NCBI GenBank assembly: GCA_910579395.1
Contig: CAJTUC010000013.1
Span: 1-64,000, forward strand
From: an uncultured Lachnospiraceae bacterium
GTDB taxonomy: Bacteria > Bacillota > Clostridia > Lachnospirales > Lachnospiraceae
Reading direction: 5' to 3'
Length of the DNA: 64,000 bases
Positions 17,528 to 26,407 of the stretch are shown here, piece after piece. Numbering within the stretch: the first letter of the stretch is position 1; every line of letters begins with the position of its first letter. Below the pieces are notes generated by a model. The model was given only the letters and a program-made list of their open reading frames with translations. It was not told where the DNA came from and did no database searches. The position numbers and the translations under genes were made by a program.

Positions 17528-17672
17528 GATTCCGCTTTGCGGAATCTCAAATCTGGATGAAGAATGCCCGGATTTGGGGCATTTTTCGGTGTGAAGAAGA
17601 TTTGCTTTGCAAATCCATAGAAGTTCTTGGTGAAACAGCCTATACTGTGAGCCTTAGAACTTCTCTTCACAC
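17528..17672 (-). repeat. Inverted-repeat unit B (three-way-junction type) downstream of flhB
   Basis: Same architecture as unit A: hairpins GATTCCGC-TTT-GCGGAATC (17528-17546) and AATGCCC/GGGCATT (17563-17569 with 17577-17583); outer stem GTGTGAAGA/TCTTCACAC (17589-17597 with 17664-17672), the last base falling in the flhB stop codon; short arm GATTTGC-TTT-GCAAATC (17599-17615); long arm AGAAGTTCT/AGAACTTCT (17619-17627 with 17656-17664). Helix sequences differ from unit A by paired changes. Confidence 0.8.
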
Positions 17673-18796
17673 TAGACTTTACCCTGTAAGTGATATACGA
17701 AAGCAAGTACTTCCGCGACCGCCTGATAAAGTTCCGGCGGTACAATACCGCCCACTTCCACGTTTGCATACAGCATTCTGGCGAGCGGCTTATTCTCAAC
17801 AATTTCTATATGGTTTTCCTTTGCTGTATCTTTAATCTTCTGAGCCAGATAATCAGCACCTTTGGCCACTACATAAGGCGCATCATAAATCTCCGGATCA
17901 TACTTGATTGCCACTGCATAATGCGTCGGATTCGTAATAACAACATCCGCTTCGGGCAGCTGCTGCATCATACGCCTTCTGGATGCTTCCATCATCCTCT
18001 GCCTCTGCTTGCTCTTGACCGCAGGATCACCTTCCTGGTTCTTATACTCATCCTTTACTTCCTGCTTGGTCATCTTCATGTCTTTCTTGAACTTGAACTT
18101 CTGATAAATAAAATCAGCCGCCGCGATTAAAGTATAAAAAAAACAAATTCGCAGACCCAAATTAATGACCAAATCACCAATCTGTGCAATCGCCTGATTC
18201 AACGATATCCCATACAACAGAAAGATACTGGGTGCATGCTTGATCAAATAAGAATAAACCGCATACACAATAATAGCTATTTTAGCAATCGACTTCACCA
18301 GTTCTACAAGAGAATTGGGAGAAAAAAGCCGCTTAATCCCACTGACAGGATTCATCTTGCTGAACTTTGGTTTCATCGGCTTCGTCGTAATCTTCCATTT
18401 TACCTGAAGCAAATTCGTAACAAAAGCAAGAAAAAAACCGACAAAAAATATTGGCCCGATGATAGACAGAATCCTCGTTAACATCCTGATAAAGATTGCC
18501 CGCCATGTAATCTCCTGTATATATCCATCATACATTTTAACATATTCCGGTATCTGTGAGTAGATATTCTGAAAAAAAGAAATAAAACTCACGCCAATAT
18601 TGCCGACCCAGAATTTCATCAACAGAAAAAGCCCTAACAGCATAGCTGCATTGACTACCTCCCGGCTCTTGGCAACCTGTCCTTCACTTCGGGCATCAGT
18701 TAATTTCTTGGAAGTAGGCTCTTCTGTTTTCTCGCCGCCCGGTCCATCCTTCGCAAAGAACTGAAGATTATATTGTAAGACCACCCCAGCAATCAC
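17672..18796 (-). CDS. flhB: Flagellar export switch protein FlhB
   Basis: FlhB is the export-gate component that switches substrate specificity from hook to filament proteins through self-cleavage. The 374-residue protein has the conserved N-terminus (LQFFAKDGPGGEKTEEPT), four membrane helices (about 45-230), and a cytoplasmic tail with the autocleavage motif NPTH at 289-292 (VVITNPTHYAVAIKYD). The frame opens with a GTG at 18796 next to AGAAGG; another in-frame GTG at 18784 is closer to the usual family start. Its stop codon is part of inverted-repeat unit B. Confidence 0.94.
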   Translation of the reverse strand: MIAGVVLQYNLQFFAKDGPGGEKTEEPTSKKLTDARSEGQVAKSREVVNAAMLLGLFLLMKFWVGNIGVSFISFFQNIYSQIPEYVKMYDGYIQEITWRAIFIRMLTRILSIIGPIFFVGFFLAFVTNLLQVKWKITTKPMKPKFSKMNPVSGIKRLFSPNSLVELVKSIAKIAIIVYAVYSYLIKHAPSIFLLYGISLNQAIAQIGDLVINLGLRICFFYTLIAAADFIYQKFKFKKDMKMTKQEVKDEYKNQEGDPAVKSKQRQRMMEASRRRMMQQLPEADVVITNPTHYAVAIKYDPEIYDAPYVVAKGADYLAQKIKDTAKENHIEIVENKPLARMLYANVEVGGIVPPELYQAVAEVLAFVYHLQGKV

Positions 18797-18831
18797 ACCC
18801 TTCTTTTATCAGGTCGAAGATTCTCCGATTT

Positions 18832-19617
18832 TTAACCCGTCATCCCTATGGCGAACGCGTTCATCAGTTCCTTCATTTCCCGAAAAACAAAATCAGCAGC
18901 GCCGGGCAGCATCCGGACTGTCAAAAACATAATGGCCAGACCTGTCAGTACTTTCATCTGTATACCGACCGAAAACATATTCATCTGCGGCGCAATCTTT
19001 GCAAGAATTCCGAGCACACAGTTCAACAGAAGCATGACACAGAATATCGGCAGACAAATTCGAAAACCAATGATGATATAGTCATTCATAAACCGTATCA
19101 GAGAATTAATTAATGACTCCGTATTAAAGACTGCGCCGCTTACCGGTATCAAAGTAAAAGTATCCAGCAGCGCTTTTAGCAAATACTGATACATACCTGT
19201 AATAAGCAAAAACAGAGAAAACATATATTGATAAAATACACCGCTGAAGGTCGCGCTTTCTCTCGTTAAAGGATCCATCAGCGACACCATGGACAATCCA
19301 ATCTCCATATCGGAAATACGCCCCGCAAAAGAAGCAACCGTCATGCAAAGCTGCGCTCCCCACCCAATCAAAAAACCGGTTACAGCTTCTTTCATGACAA
19401 TAACCGCATATTCCGATACCGTATTATAAATCACTTCGTTATGATCCAAATAGGAAAACAACAGATATGCGATAAAAATACTGAACCCGACTTTGACCCT
19501 GCGCGGCACGGTATTATTCATCCCAAACAGCGGTGCAACATAGATAAAACAAGTCACACGCACCAAAATCAATAAAAAAAATTCCAAATCCGCATAGGTA
19601 AAAGAAATGTCAATCAT
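18832..19617 (-). CDS. fliR: Flagellar export gate protein FliR
   Basis: FliR is part of the FliPQR export channel core in the inner ring of the basal body. The 261-residue protein is almost wholly hydrophobic with about six membrane helices and family segments RVTCFIYVAPLFGMNNTVPRRVKVG and FSVGIQMKVLTGLAIMFL. AAGGGG precedes the ATG. It lies between fliQ and flhB as in Bacillus. Confidence 0.95.
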   Translation of the reverse strand: MIDISFTYADLEFFLLILVRVTCFIYVAPLFGMNNTVPRRVKVGFSIFIAYLLFSYLDHNEVIYNTVSEYAVIVMKEAVTGFLIGWGAQLCMTVASFAGRISDMEIGLSMVSLMDPLTRESATFSGVFYQYMFSLFLLITGMYQYLLKALLDTFTLIPVSGAVFNTESLINSLIRFMNDYIIIGFRICLPIFCVMLLLNCVLGILAKIAPQMNMFSVGIQMKVLTGLAIMFLTVRMLPGAADFVFREMKELMNAFAIGMTG

Positions 19618-19638
19618 GTAAATCCCCTTACCTCTCTG

Positions 19639-19908
19639 CTATCTGATATACAAACTGAAATTCGACCACAATTCGTGCATATATTCAATAATATTATTCA
19701 TTATCCAATGCCCCAGTACCATCAATGTCACAAAAATAGCGAGCACTTTCGGAACAAAGGTAAGCGTCTGCTCCTGAATAGATGTTACCGTCTGAAAAAT
19801 ACTGATTGCAAGGCCCACGCACAAAGATACAAGCAGCGGAGGCGCTGCACATTTAATGATCAAAAACAAAGCCTGACCAGCAATCGCGGTCACGTCATCT
19901 ATTGACAT
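19639..19908 (-). CDS. fliQ: Flagellar export gate protein FliQ
   Basis: FliQ is a small, two-helix component of the FliPQR export channel. The 89-residue protein shows the typical PPLLVSLCVGLAISIFQTVTS and QEQTLTFVPKVLAIF segments. The ATG follows a GGGGGG tract. An 86-bp gap separates it from fliP and contains an imperfect A/T-rich hairpin (about 19930-19966). Confidence 0.95.
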   Translation of the reverse strand: MSIDDVTAIAGQALFLIIKCAAPPLLVSLCVGLAISIFQTVTSIQEQTLTFVPKVLAIFVTLMVLGHWIMNNIIEYMHELWSNFSLYIR

Positions 19909-19994
19909 ACATATACCCCCCTACGCGCTCCGATGCACATTTCAATCAAAAATTTGAAAATTGCATTCAAACATTTCCACTCCCTTCTACACGG

Positions 19995-20888
19995 TCAGTA
20001 AAATGTCTTGACAAGACTTCCGATTACCCAATACCATCCATCTGCCAAAACAAACAGCAGAATTTTAAACGGCATGGAAATGGTCGTCGGCGGCAGCATC
20101 ATCATACCCATACTCATCAGGACAGATGCGACTACCATATCGATTACAATAAAAGGAATATACAATAAAAACCCAATCATAAATGCCGTACGCAGTTCAC
20201 TGATGATAAAACTCGGAACGAGCACACTGAACGGAATATCATCCAAATTCGTTCCATCCCATTCGGTACGGCTGATATCCAGAAAAAGCCTTACATCCCG
20301 CTCCTGTGTATGGGGATACATAAACTCCCTGATTGGAACAGCCGCCGCATAAAAGGCCTCCTCCTGATCGAGTTCTCCCGCTTCAAATGGTACAATCGCC
20401 TCCGTATAGATGCTCGAAAGCGTCGGCTGCATAATAAAGAACGTCAAAAACAGCGCCAAACCAATCATAACATTGTTCGGTGGAGCCGACTGTGTATTAA
20501 GCGCTGCCCTCGTAAAATGCAGAACAATGATAATCCTGGTAAACGAGGTCAACATAACAATCAATGACGGCGCTATAGCAATCAATGTAAGGATAAGCAG
20601 AATCCGCAATGCACCATTCAACGTACCATTACCATCGTTATATGTAACCGTCACTGTATTTGCAATATTCAATTCCTGCAGATCTTCAGCTGACTCTGAT
20701 GCTCCCGGTTCATCTATATTGGTCCGCTCGACCGTATCACCAGTCAAATTAGAGTCTACATGGGAAAGTCCACTTTCTGCATATACAATATCTTTCTCAT
20801 GGATAAACATCGTGATAAACAATATGCCTGCCAGAAACAGCAGGCATAATATCCTTTTCACTTTGTATCCGGAAAAATATTTTTTCAT
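19995..20888 (-). CDS. fliP: Flagellar export gate protein FliP
   Basis: FliP forms the core of the flagellar export channel. The 297-residue protein has an N-terminal signal peptide (about 1-36), a periplasmic/outer segment and four membrane helices with the signatures LTLIAIAPSLIVMLTSFTRI and PFKILLFVLADGW. The length is slightly above the usual 220-260 owing to the N-terminal region. The ATG directly follows fliO with a weak GGCGATAAGG site, suggesting coupling. Confidence 0.95.
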   Translation of the reverse strand: MKKYFSGYKVKRILCLLFLAGILFITMFIHEKDIVYAESGLSHVDSNLTGDTVERTNIDEPGASESAEDLQELNIANTVTVTYNDGNGTLNGALRILLILTLIAIAPSLIVMLTSFTRIIIVLHFTRAALNTQSAPPNNVMIGLALFLTFFIMQPTLSSIYTEAIVPFEAGELDQEEAFYAAAVPIREFMYPHTQERDVRLFLDISRTEWDGTNLDDIPFSVLVPSFIISELRTAFMIGFLLYIPFIVIDMVVASVLMSMGMMMLPPTTISMPFKILLFVLADGWYWVIGSLVKTFY

Positions 20889-20897
20889 CCTTATCGC

Positions 20898-21287
20898 CTA
20901 CTCACTTTTATTTCGGTCTTCTTCTTTTTCCAGAATCGTCTTCTTTTGCATTTTTTCAAACAATTCCTTAAAACTCATTTGTTCATTATTCGCACTACTA
21001 GAAAACGTCAACTGATCTTCTGGAACCTCTGTCAACATTGTAACAGAATCTTTCCCGATTGCAACTGCCAAATATTTCTGCCCAACACGAATAATCTGAA
21101 TGTACTTACTACTCGCAAGCTGGAACGTTTCTACAACTTCCAGATTTGCATTTGCCCTTTTACCTTTCTGGTATCCCGCTATCCACTTCGTTGTCCAGTA
21201 AGTAATCGCCAGAACAAAAACAAATAAAATAAGCACAGTCATAAACTGCAGATAAGCATTTGCACTGTTGGAAACAGTCAATATCAT
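20898..21287 (-). CDS. fliO: Flagellar assembly protein FliO
   Basis: FliO is a scaffold that helps FliP oligomerise during export-gate assembly. The 129-residue protein has one membrane helix (about 12-33) and a cytoplasmic beta-rich domain typical of FliO/FliZ (NLEVVETFQLASSKYIQIIRVG, YLAVAIGKDSVTMLTEV). It starts immediately after the cheY stop codon. Confidence 0.9.
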   Translation of the reverse strand: MILTVSNSANAYLQFMTVLILFVFVLAITYWTTKWIAGYQKGKRANANLEVVETFQLASSKYIQIIRVGQKYLAVAIGKDSVTMLTEVPEDQLTFSSSANNEQMSFKELFEKMQKKTILEKEEDRNKSE

Positions 21288-21650
21288 TTATCCCACTACC
21301 TTCTTCACCGCTTCCAACACACGGTCAGCCTGGAACGGCTTTACAATGAAGTCCTTCGCACCTGACTGAATAGACTCGATGACCATTGCCTGCTGTCCCA
21401 TAGCAGAACACATGATAACCATAGCTCCCGGATCGGACTCTTTAATCTTTTTCAATGCCTGAATACCATCCATCTCAGGCATCGTAATATCCATCAGTAC
21501 AAGATCCGGTTTCAGTTCATTATACTTTTCAACTGCTTTAGCACCATTTTCAGCTTCGCCTGCGACATTATATCCGTTCTTTGTCAGGATATCCTTAATC
21601 ATCATACGCATGAATGCTGCATCATCACATACTAAAATATTCTTTGCCAT
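21288..21650 (-). CDS. cheY: Chemotaxis response regulator CheY
   Basis: CheY-P binds the flagellar switch (FliM and FliY) to change motor rotation. The 120-residue single receiver domain has the acidic pair Asp9/Asp10, phospho-acceptor Asp54 (LVLMDITMPEMDG), Ser82 and Lys104 (DFIVKPF). It lies between fliY and fliO, its position in Bacillus and Clostridia. AGGAG precedes the ATG. Confidence 0.95.
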   Translation of the reverse strand: MAKNILVCDDAAFMRMMIKDILTKNGYNVAGEAENGAKAVEKYNELKPDLVLMDITMPEMDGIQALKKIKESDPGAMVIMCSAMGQQAMVIESIQSGAKDFIVKPFQADRVLEAVKKVVG

Positions 21651-21700
21651 TCTCTTTTTCTCCTATTACATATTTTTATAAATTAATTTTAATAGTATCA

Positions 21701-22906
21701 CTATTTAATGATTTCAGTTACCCTGACACCAAAGCTCTCTTCGATGACAACAACCTCGCCCTTCGCAACAAACTTACCATTGACCAGTACGTCAATCGGT
21801 TCGCCTGCAATTTTATCGAGTTCAATAATCGTGCCCGGTGCAAAATCCAAAATATCTGAAATAGATTTGGCAGTTCTTCCGAGTTCAACCGTAACTTCAA
21901 GCGGTACATCCTTGATCAGATCGATATTCTCCTGCGGCTGCATCGGATTGAATGCTCCGGCAAAATTCTGGAACTGAGCCGGCTGAATACTCATATTAGG
22001 CTGCATCTGCATTTGCGGCATCATCTGCGGCATTCCCATCTGCATTTGCGGCATACCCATCTGCATTTGCGGCATTCCCATCTGCATCTGACTCATATCC
22101 ATCTGCGGCATACCTGCCTGCATCTGGTTCATATCCATCTGCGGTGCTGCAGGTGCAGGTGCAGGTTCTGGGGCCGGTGCCGGGGCATCTCCCATCTGGG
22201 CTCCTAAGAAAGTACTGCACAACTCCTTCGCAAATTCTATCGGATACAACTGCATGATCGTTGAATCTACCAATTCCGAAATCTGCATACGGAATGCAAT
22301 TTTCACAAAAGTTCCTGCAAGGAATTCCGCTATCTCGCCGCCTTCCTTAAATTCGGTCAAGTCTACAAGACTGGCCTCCGGCGGACTGATATCAATCATC
22401 TTTCCAAGCATCGTGGAAAGAGATGTTGCTGCAGAACCCATCATCTGATTCATTGCTTCGGAAATCGCACTAAGGTGCAGTTCTCCCAATTCTCCATCCG
22501 TGTTACTGCCATCACCGCCCATCATCAGGTCTGTTATGACTTTAACATCATGCTCCTTCAAAATCAAAATATTAGATCCATCCAGACCAACCGTATATTT
22601 AATCTGAATAAATACGCATGGCCTTTCATATTCTGACAAAACATTTCCCCATTTTGCCAGACTTACGACCGGAGTCGTAATATTTACTTTTTGATTAACA
22701 AGAGAAAATAATGTTGTGGCGGAAGACCCCATACTGATATTGGCAACTTCGCCAATGGCATCTTTTTCAATATCCGATATCAGTTCTTCATCTATTACCG
22801 ATGTATCACCTGCCGATGCTGTATCAGCCGATGAATCATCACTCGCGGAATTACCACCACCATTCAGCAGCGCATTTATTTCATCCTGTGATAACATTCC
22901 GTCCAT
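21701..22906 (-). CDS. fliY: Flagellar switch protein FliY (CheC-FliN fusion type)
   Basis: FliY is a C-ring component and CheY-P phosphatase. The 401-residue protein starts with the CheY-P-binding peptide MLSQDEINALLNGG, continues with a CheC-like phosphatase domain carrying both half-sites (EVANISMGSSATTLFSL and SEAMNQMMGSAATSLS, about 40-210), a low-complexity linker of Pro/Ala and then Met/Gln/Pro repeats (about 245-320), and ends with a FliN domain (about 330-401, VPLEVTVELGRTAKSISDIL). The linker is encoded by 21-bp-type repeats. Confidence 0.94.
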   Translation of the reverse strand: MDGMLSQDEINALLNGGGNSASDDSSADTASAGDTSVIDEELISDIEKDAIGEVANISMGSSATTLFSLVNQKVNITTPVVSLAKWGNVLSEYERPCVFIQIKYTVGLDGSNILILKEHDVKVITDLMMGGDGSNTDGELGELHLSAISEAMNQMMGSAATSLSTMLGKMIDISPPEASLVDLTEFKEGGEIAEFLAGTFVKIAFRMQISELVDSTIMQLYPIEFAKELCSTFLGAQMGDAPAPAPEPAPAPAAPQMDMNQMQAGMPQMDMSQMQMGMPQMQMGMPQMQMGMPQMMPQMQMQPNMSIQPAQFQNFAGAFNPMQPQENIDLIKDVPLEVTVELGRTAKSISDILDFAPGTIIELDKIAGEPIDVLVNGKFVAKGEVVVIEESFGVRVTEIIK

Positions 22907-22910
22907 GCTC

Positions 22911-23894
22911 CTATTCCTCCCCCTCTCTAAATACCGACGTCACCCTGACAGCATACTTATCTTTATTAGAACCGGGCAATGCGGTAAATTTCTTTATATT
23001 TCCAACATATACATTCAAATCATTATCCACATTTGTGTCCAGCCGTATGATATCGCCAAGCTGCAAATTGACAAAATCCATTACGCTTATCCTGCTCCTT
23101 CCAAGAACAGCTTTTATTGGAACATCCACCCTTCGTAACAATGCTTCAATGTATTCATCATACTCTTCCTCATCCTGCTCCTGCATATTTGCATACCAGA
23201 ATTTGGTATTCAGCTTATCCATTACGCTTTCCAGTGTAAAGAATGGCAGACAGACATTCATCAATCCTTCTACATCCCCAATCTTAATACTCAGGGTAAC
23301 AATTGCTATCATATCATTTGGCGCTATAATCTGTGCGAACTGAGAATTTGTTTCAATCCGCTCCAAAACAGGATTAATGTCTACTACATTCCTCCAGGGC
23401 TCCCGCATAAGCTGCATACAGATTACCATCATTTTTTCGATAATCGTCATTTCTATCTCGGAAAATTCCCTGTTCTTCTCCAACGGATCGCCATGCCCGC
23501 CGAGCATCCTGTCTATCATTGCAAAACCCAGATTTGATGCCAACTCCACCAGAATTGTTCCGCCAAGCGGCTGAAAATCAACAATTCCCAAAATCAATGG
23601 ATTAGAAAGCGCATTACTGAATTCCGAAAAAATGACTGTCTCTGAACTTGTCACAACTACCTGTACATTCTTTCTCAGATAGACCGGAAGACTCGTTGAT
23701 AACAATCTTCCATAATGTTCAAAAATAATTTCCAGAGTACGAAGATGCTCTTTGGAGAATTTCGTAGGTCGTTTAAAGTCATAATTCTTGACCTGCTTAT
23801 CGCCCGAATCCTGTAACTGGTCTGTATCCACTTCACCGCTGCTCAAGGCAGCGAGCAAATTATCAATCTCACTTTGAGACAGTACCTCGCCCAC
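22911..23894 (-). CDS. fliM: Flagellar switch protein FliM
   Basis: FliM is the middle C-ring protein that receives CheY-P. The 327-residue protein has the N-terminal CheY-P-binding motif LSQSEIDNLLAAL, a middle CheC-like domain (about 45-230, LGGTILVELASNLGFAMIDR) and a C-terminal FliN-like domain (DVPIKAVLGRSRISVMDF). The start codon is GTG at 23894, six bases after GGAGGTGA. It is separated from fliY by four bases. Confidence 0.95.
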   Translation of the reverse strand: MGEVLSQSEIDNLLAALSSGEVDTDQLQDSGDKQVKNYDFKRPTKFSKEHLRTLEIIFEHYGRLLSTSLPVYLRKNVQVVVTSSETVIFSEFSNALSNPLILGIVDFQPLGGTILVELASNLGFAMIDRMLGGHGDPLEKNREFSEIEMTIIEKMMVICMQLMREPWRNVVDINPVLERIETNSQFAQIIAPNDMIAIVTLSIKIGDVEGLMNVCLPFFTLESVMDKLNTKFWYANMQEQDEEEYDEYIEALLRRVDVPIKAVLGRSRISVMDFVNLQLGDIIRLDTNVDNDLNVYVGNIKKFTALPGSNKDKYAVRVTSVFREGEE

Positions 23895-23945
23895 GAAAAC
23901 TCACCTCCCTGTGTTCGTATATTCGCTCAATATATAAGCATAGGG

Positions 23946-24458
23946 CTATGAGTACATAATACTGCTAAATGCCACATCAAATATAAAATCAGAATCGAAC
24001 ATTTTCTGTAATTCTGAAATAATTTCACTCTTAATCTGCTCTTCGTTTTCCCTTGCTTCGTCCATCGTATACTGGCCAAAAACATCATTGACCTTATCCA
24101 TGATCAGCGACTGCTGAGGTGACAAATCAGAAGTATATTTTTTGAATCCATCCGACTTTGTATTAATGGAAAAGCTAACAGAAACCAGGCAATAATGATC
24201 TGCTCCATCCTCACCCTTCTTAAGAGAGATCGTCATAGACTCCGGAATCGTATATACCGCAATATCTTCCATCGGAATGACAGTTTCTGTCTCTCCTGTC
24301 TGTGCCGTCAATTCCAGATTAAGCGCCGTTGCAATGTTATCAACCAGTGCCGCCGTCTTTCTGGATGCGCTTGTTACACTGAACATCATGATAGCCGTCA
24401 GAACAACATTTACAATCAGCAATGCCAGTATAATAACAGAAATCAAATTTTTCTTCAT
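23946..24458 (-). CDS. fliL: Flagellar basal body-associated protein FliL
   Basis: FliL associates with the stator and supports torque. The 170-residue protein has one N-terminal membrane helix (about 5-27) and an extracytoplasmic domain (PESMTISLKKG, HYCLVSVSFSIN, SEIISELQKMF). The start at 24458 (MKKNLISVIIL) is chosen because GGGGAGG precedes it; the frame extends upstream to 24491 without family similarity. Confidence 0.9.
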   Translation of the reverse strand: MKKNLISVIILALLIVNVVLTAIMMFSVTSASRKTAALVDNIATALNLELTAQTGETETVIPMEDIAVYTIPESMTISLKKGEDGADHYCLVSVSFSINTKSDGFKKYTSDLSPQQSLIMDKVNDVFGQYTMDEARENEEQIKSEIISELQKMFDSDFIFDVAFSSIMYS

Positions 24459-24492
24459 TACAAATACTTCCTCCCCTTTAATGATATTCACA

Positions 24493-25299
24493 TTAATAAG
24501 AACTCAGTGAATTATATATTCTAATCTCGACCCGCCTGTTCATCGTTCGTCCTTCCGGTGTTGAATTATCCGCAACAGGCATATACTCTCCACGCCCGGA
24601 ATGCTTCACCATCGCCGGATCAAGATTTGTTGTTCCTATCAGATAATTAAATACCGACAATGCACGTCCTGAACTCAATTCATCATTATTAGAATATTTT
24701 GCACCGGACATTGGTACATTATCCGTATGTCCTTCGATTTCAATCGTACTTCCGGCATAACTTTCCAGAATGACGCCTACCTGATCCAAGACTGTCAGCG
24801 CCCCTTCCTTTAATTCTGTGCTTCCCGAATCGAAAAGCAGGGAACCTTTCAGTGTAAGCTGTACATACTGTGTCGTAAACTCAACATCAATATCACCGTC
24901 CAGGTTTCTTTCCTCAATAGCTTCTTCTATCATTTCGGCCATCTGCTCAGACTCTTCCATCTGCGCCTGTTCAATCTCTTCCATCGCTTCCGCCACGTCC
25001 TCTGAGACAACTTCGCCATTGTCCATCTTACCCGTACTGTTAATATATTGATCTAATTCATTTAACTGGCTTACGCCATTACTGATCAGAATACCATCGC
25101 CGATTGCTGTAGCTCCGGCTGTAAAAATACTAAACGTCTGATTAAAAGATGCCGCAATCATTTCGAACTTCTGCGCGTCAACAGTTGACATAGAGAACAG
25201 CAAAACGAAGAAGCAAAGCAGCAGATTCATTAAATCGGCAAATGTAGACTGCCACGCAGGTGCACCCGGTTTTACTTCATCAGGTTTCCTTTTAGCCAT
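24493..25299 (-). CDS. motB: Flagellar stator protein MotB
   Basis: MotB anchors the stator to peptidoglycan and forms the ion channel with MotA. The 268-residue protein has one membrane helix with the channel Asp22 (STFADLMNLLLCFFVLL), a plug/linker region and a C-terminal OmpA-like peptidoglycan-binding domain (IEIEGHTDNVPMS, LSSGRALSVFNYL). ATG at 25299 follows GGAGGTGAAGTGG and overlaps the motA stop by eight bases, indicating translational coupling. Confidence 0.95.
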   Translation of the reverse strand: MAKRKPDEVKPGAPAWQSTFADLMNLLLCFFVLLFSMSTVDAQKFEMIAASFNQTFSIFTAGATAIGDGILISNGVSQLNELDQYINSTGKMDNGEVVSEDVAEAMEEIEQAQMEESEQMAEMIEEAIEERNLDGDIDVEFTTQYVQLTLKGSLLFDSGSTELKEGALTVLDQVGVILESYAGSTIEIEGHTDNVPMSGAKYSNNDELSSGRALSVFNYLIGTTNLDPAMVKHSGRGEYMPVADNSTPEGRTMNRRVEIRIYNSLSSY

Positions 25300-26101
25300 C
25301 CACTTCACCTCCGCCTTCTTCTCCACTATTGCCCCTGTCCTTCGGCGCAAGGAAGGATTTCAATTTTTCCTCTATGACACGCGGGTTCTCACCTGCCTGA
25401 ATAGACAGAAGTCCCTCGATCTCAATCTCCTTTACCATCATTTCATCGGCGTTCTTGCTCTTCAGCTTACTCGATACCGGCGCACAGATCCAGTTAGCAA
25501 GAATAGATCCATACAATGTCGTGATCAAAGCGACAGCCATAGCAGGACCGATAGCCGAAGGATCATCCATCGCCTGAAGCATGTTTACCAGACCGATCAG
25601 AGTACCGATCATACCCCAGGCAGGACCCATGGCCCCCAGGTCTTCCCAGAACCCAATCTTCTCTTTATGACGCCCTTCTACGCTGACCAGCTCAGTCTCC
25701 ATAATCGCACGGACAAGTTCAGGGTCCGTACCATCAACGACCAGAAGAATACCCTTCTGCAAAAAAGGATCATCAATGTCTCCTGCCGCTTCTTCCAGAG
25801 AAAGCAGGCCTTCCTTACGCGCTACATTGGATAAATCAATAATCTTCTGAATGATTTCAGGAACATCTACCGCAGAAGATTTAAAGATCAAAGCAATACT
25901 CTTCAGTCCGCCTACATAACTGCTCATCGTATTACTTGCAAGAATACAGCAGAAAGAACCTCCAAATGTGATCAATGCCGACGGCACATCGAGGAAGTTA
26001 TTGATTGCTCCAAAATTAACTCCTGCTGTCTTATCAAATACAATTCCGAATACAACCAGTACAAAACAAATAACCAAACCCAAAATTGACGCTAAATCCA
26101 T
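25292..26101 (-). CDS. motA: Flagellar stator protein MotA
   Basis: MotA is the rotor-facing stator protein. The 269-residue protein has four membrane helices (two near the N-terminus, two at about 150-205), the conserved cytoplasmic charged segment (SVEGRHKEKIGFWEDLG) and the Pro-containing PAWGMIGTLIGLVNML helix needed for coupling. AGGTGA precedes the ATG. Whether H+ or Na+ is used cannot be settled from the sequence alone. Confidence 0.95.
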   Translation of the reverse strand: MDLASILGLVICFVLVVFGIVFDKTAGVNFGAINNFLDVPSALITFGGSFCCILASNTMSSYVGGLKSIALIFKSSAVDVPEIIQKIIDLSNVARKEGLLSLEEAAGDIDDPFLQKGILLVVDGTDPELVRAIMETELVSVEGRHKEKIGFWEDLGAMGPAWGMIGTLIGLVNMLQAMDDPSAIGPAMAVALITTLYGSILANWICAPVSSKLKSKNADEMMVKEIEIEGLLSIQAGENPRVIEEKLKSFLAPKDRGNSGEEGGGEVDG

Positions 26102-26131
26102 ATCGGTATCACCTGTTTACACAATTTTACA

Positions 26132-26317
26132 TTAATCTGCAAAAATATCCTTTCTATACGATTTTACTAAATTTTTAACCTCTTGTCTACTTTCTTTTAC
26201 AATTATTTTGCGTCCCGTTGTAAAAGAAAGGACCGTGTCAGGAGTTTCTTCAACAAGCTCCAGTAAATCGGGATTAATCAAAACTTTGACTCCGTTGATC
26301 TTCGTCACTTCAACCAT
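26132..26317 (-). CDS. flbD: FlbD/SwrD family flagellar protein
   Basis: A 61-residue protein (MVEVTKINGVKVLINPDLLE, then DTVLSFTTGRKIIVKES) of the FlbD family, encoded between flgE and the stator or fliL genes in Firmicutes. The Bacillus homologue SwrD increases flagellar motor power. GGAGTG precedes the ATG. Confidence 0.9.
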   Translation of the reverse strand: MVEVTKINGVKVLINPDLLELVEETPDTVLSFTTGRKIIVKESRQEVKNLVKSYRKDIFAD

Positions 26318-26358
26318 TTACACTCCACCCTTCTACCTATTCTACCACATAACAGGCG

Positions 26359-26384
26359 AAAGAGGAACCCAAAAGTTCCTCTTT
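26359..26384 (-). other. Intra-operon hairpin between flgE and flbD
   Basis: AAAGAGGAAC and GTTCCTCTTT form a perfect 10-bp stem with a six-base loop, 24 bp after the flgE stop codon. On the transcribed strand it is followed by a C-interrupted, short T tract, so it could cause partial termination or protect the upstream mRNA 3' end, which would favour hook protein over downstream genes. This is inference. Confidence 0.45.
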
Positions 26385-26407
26385 CTTTCAGAATTATTTT
26401 CAGGTAA

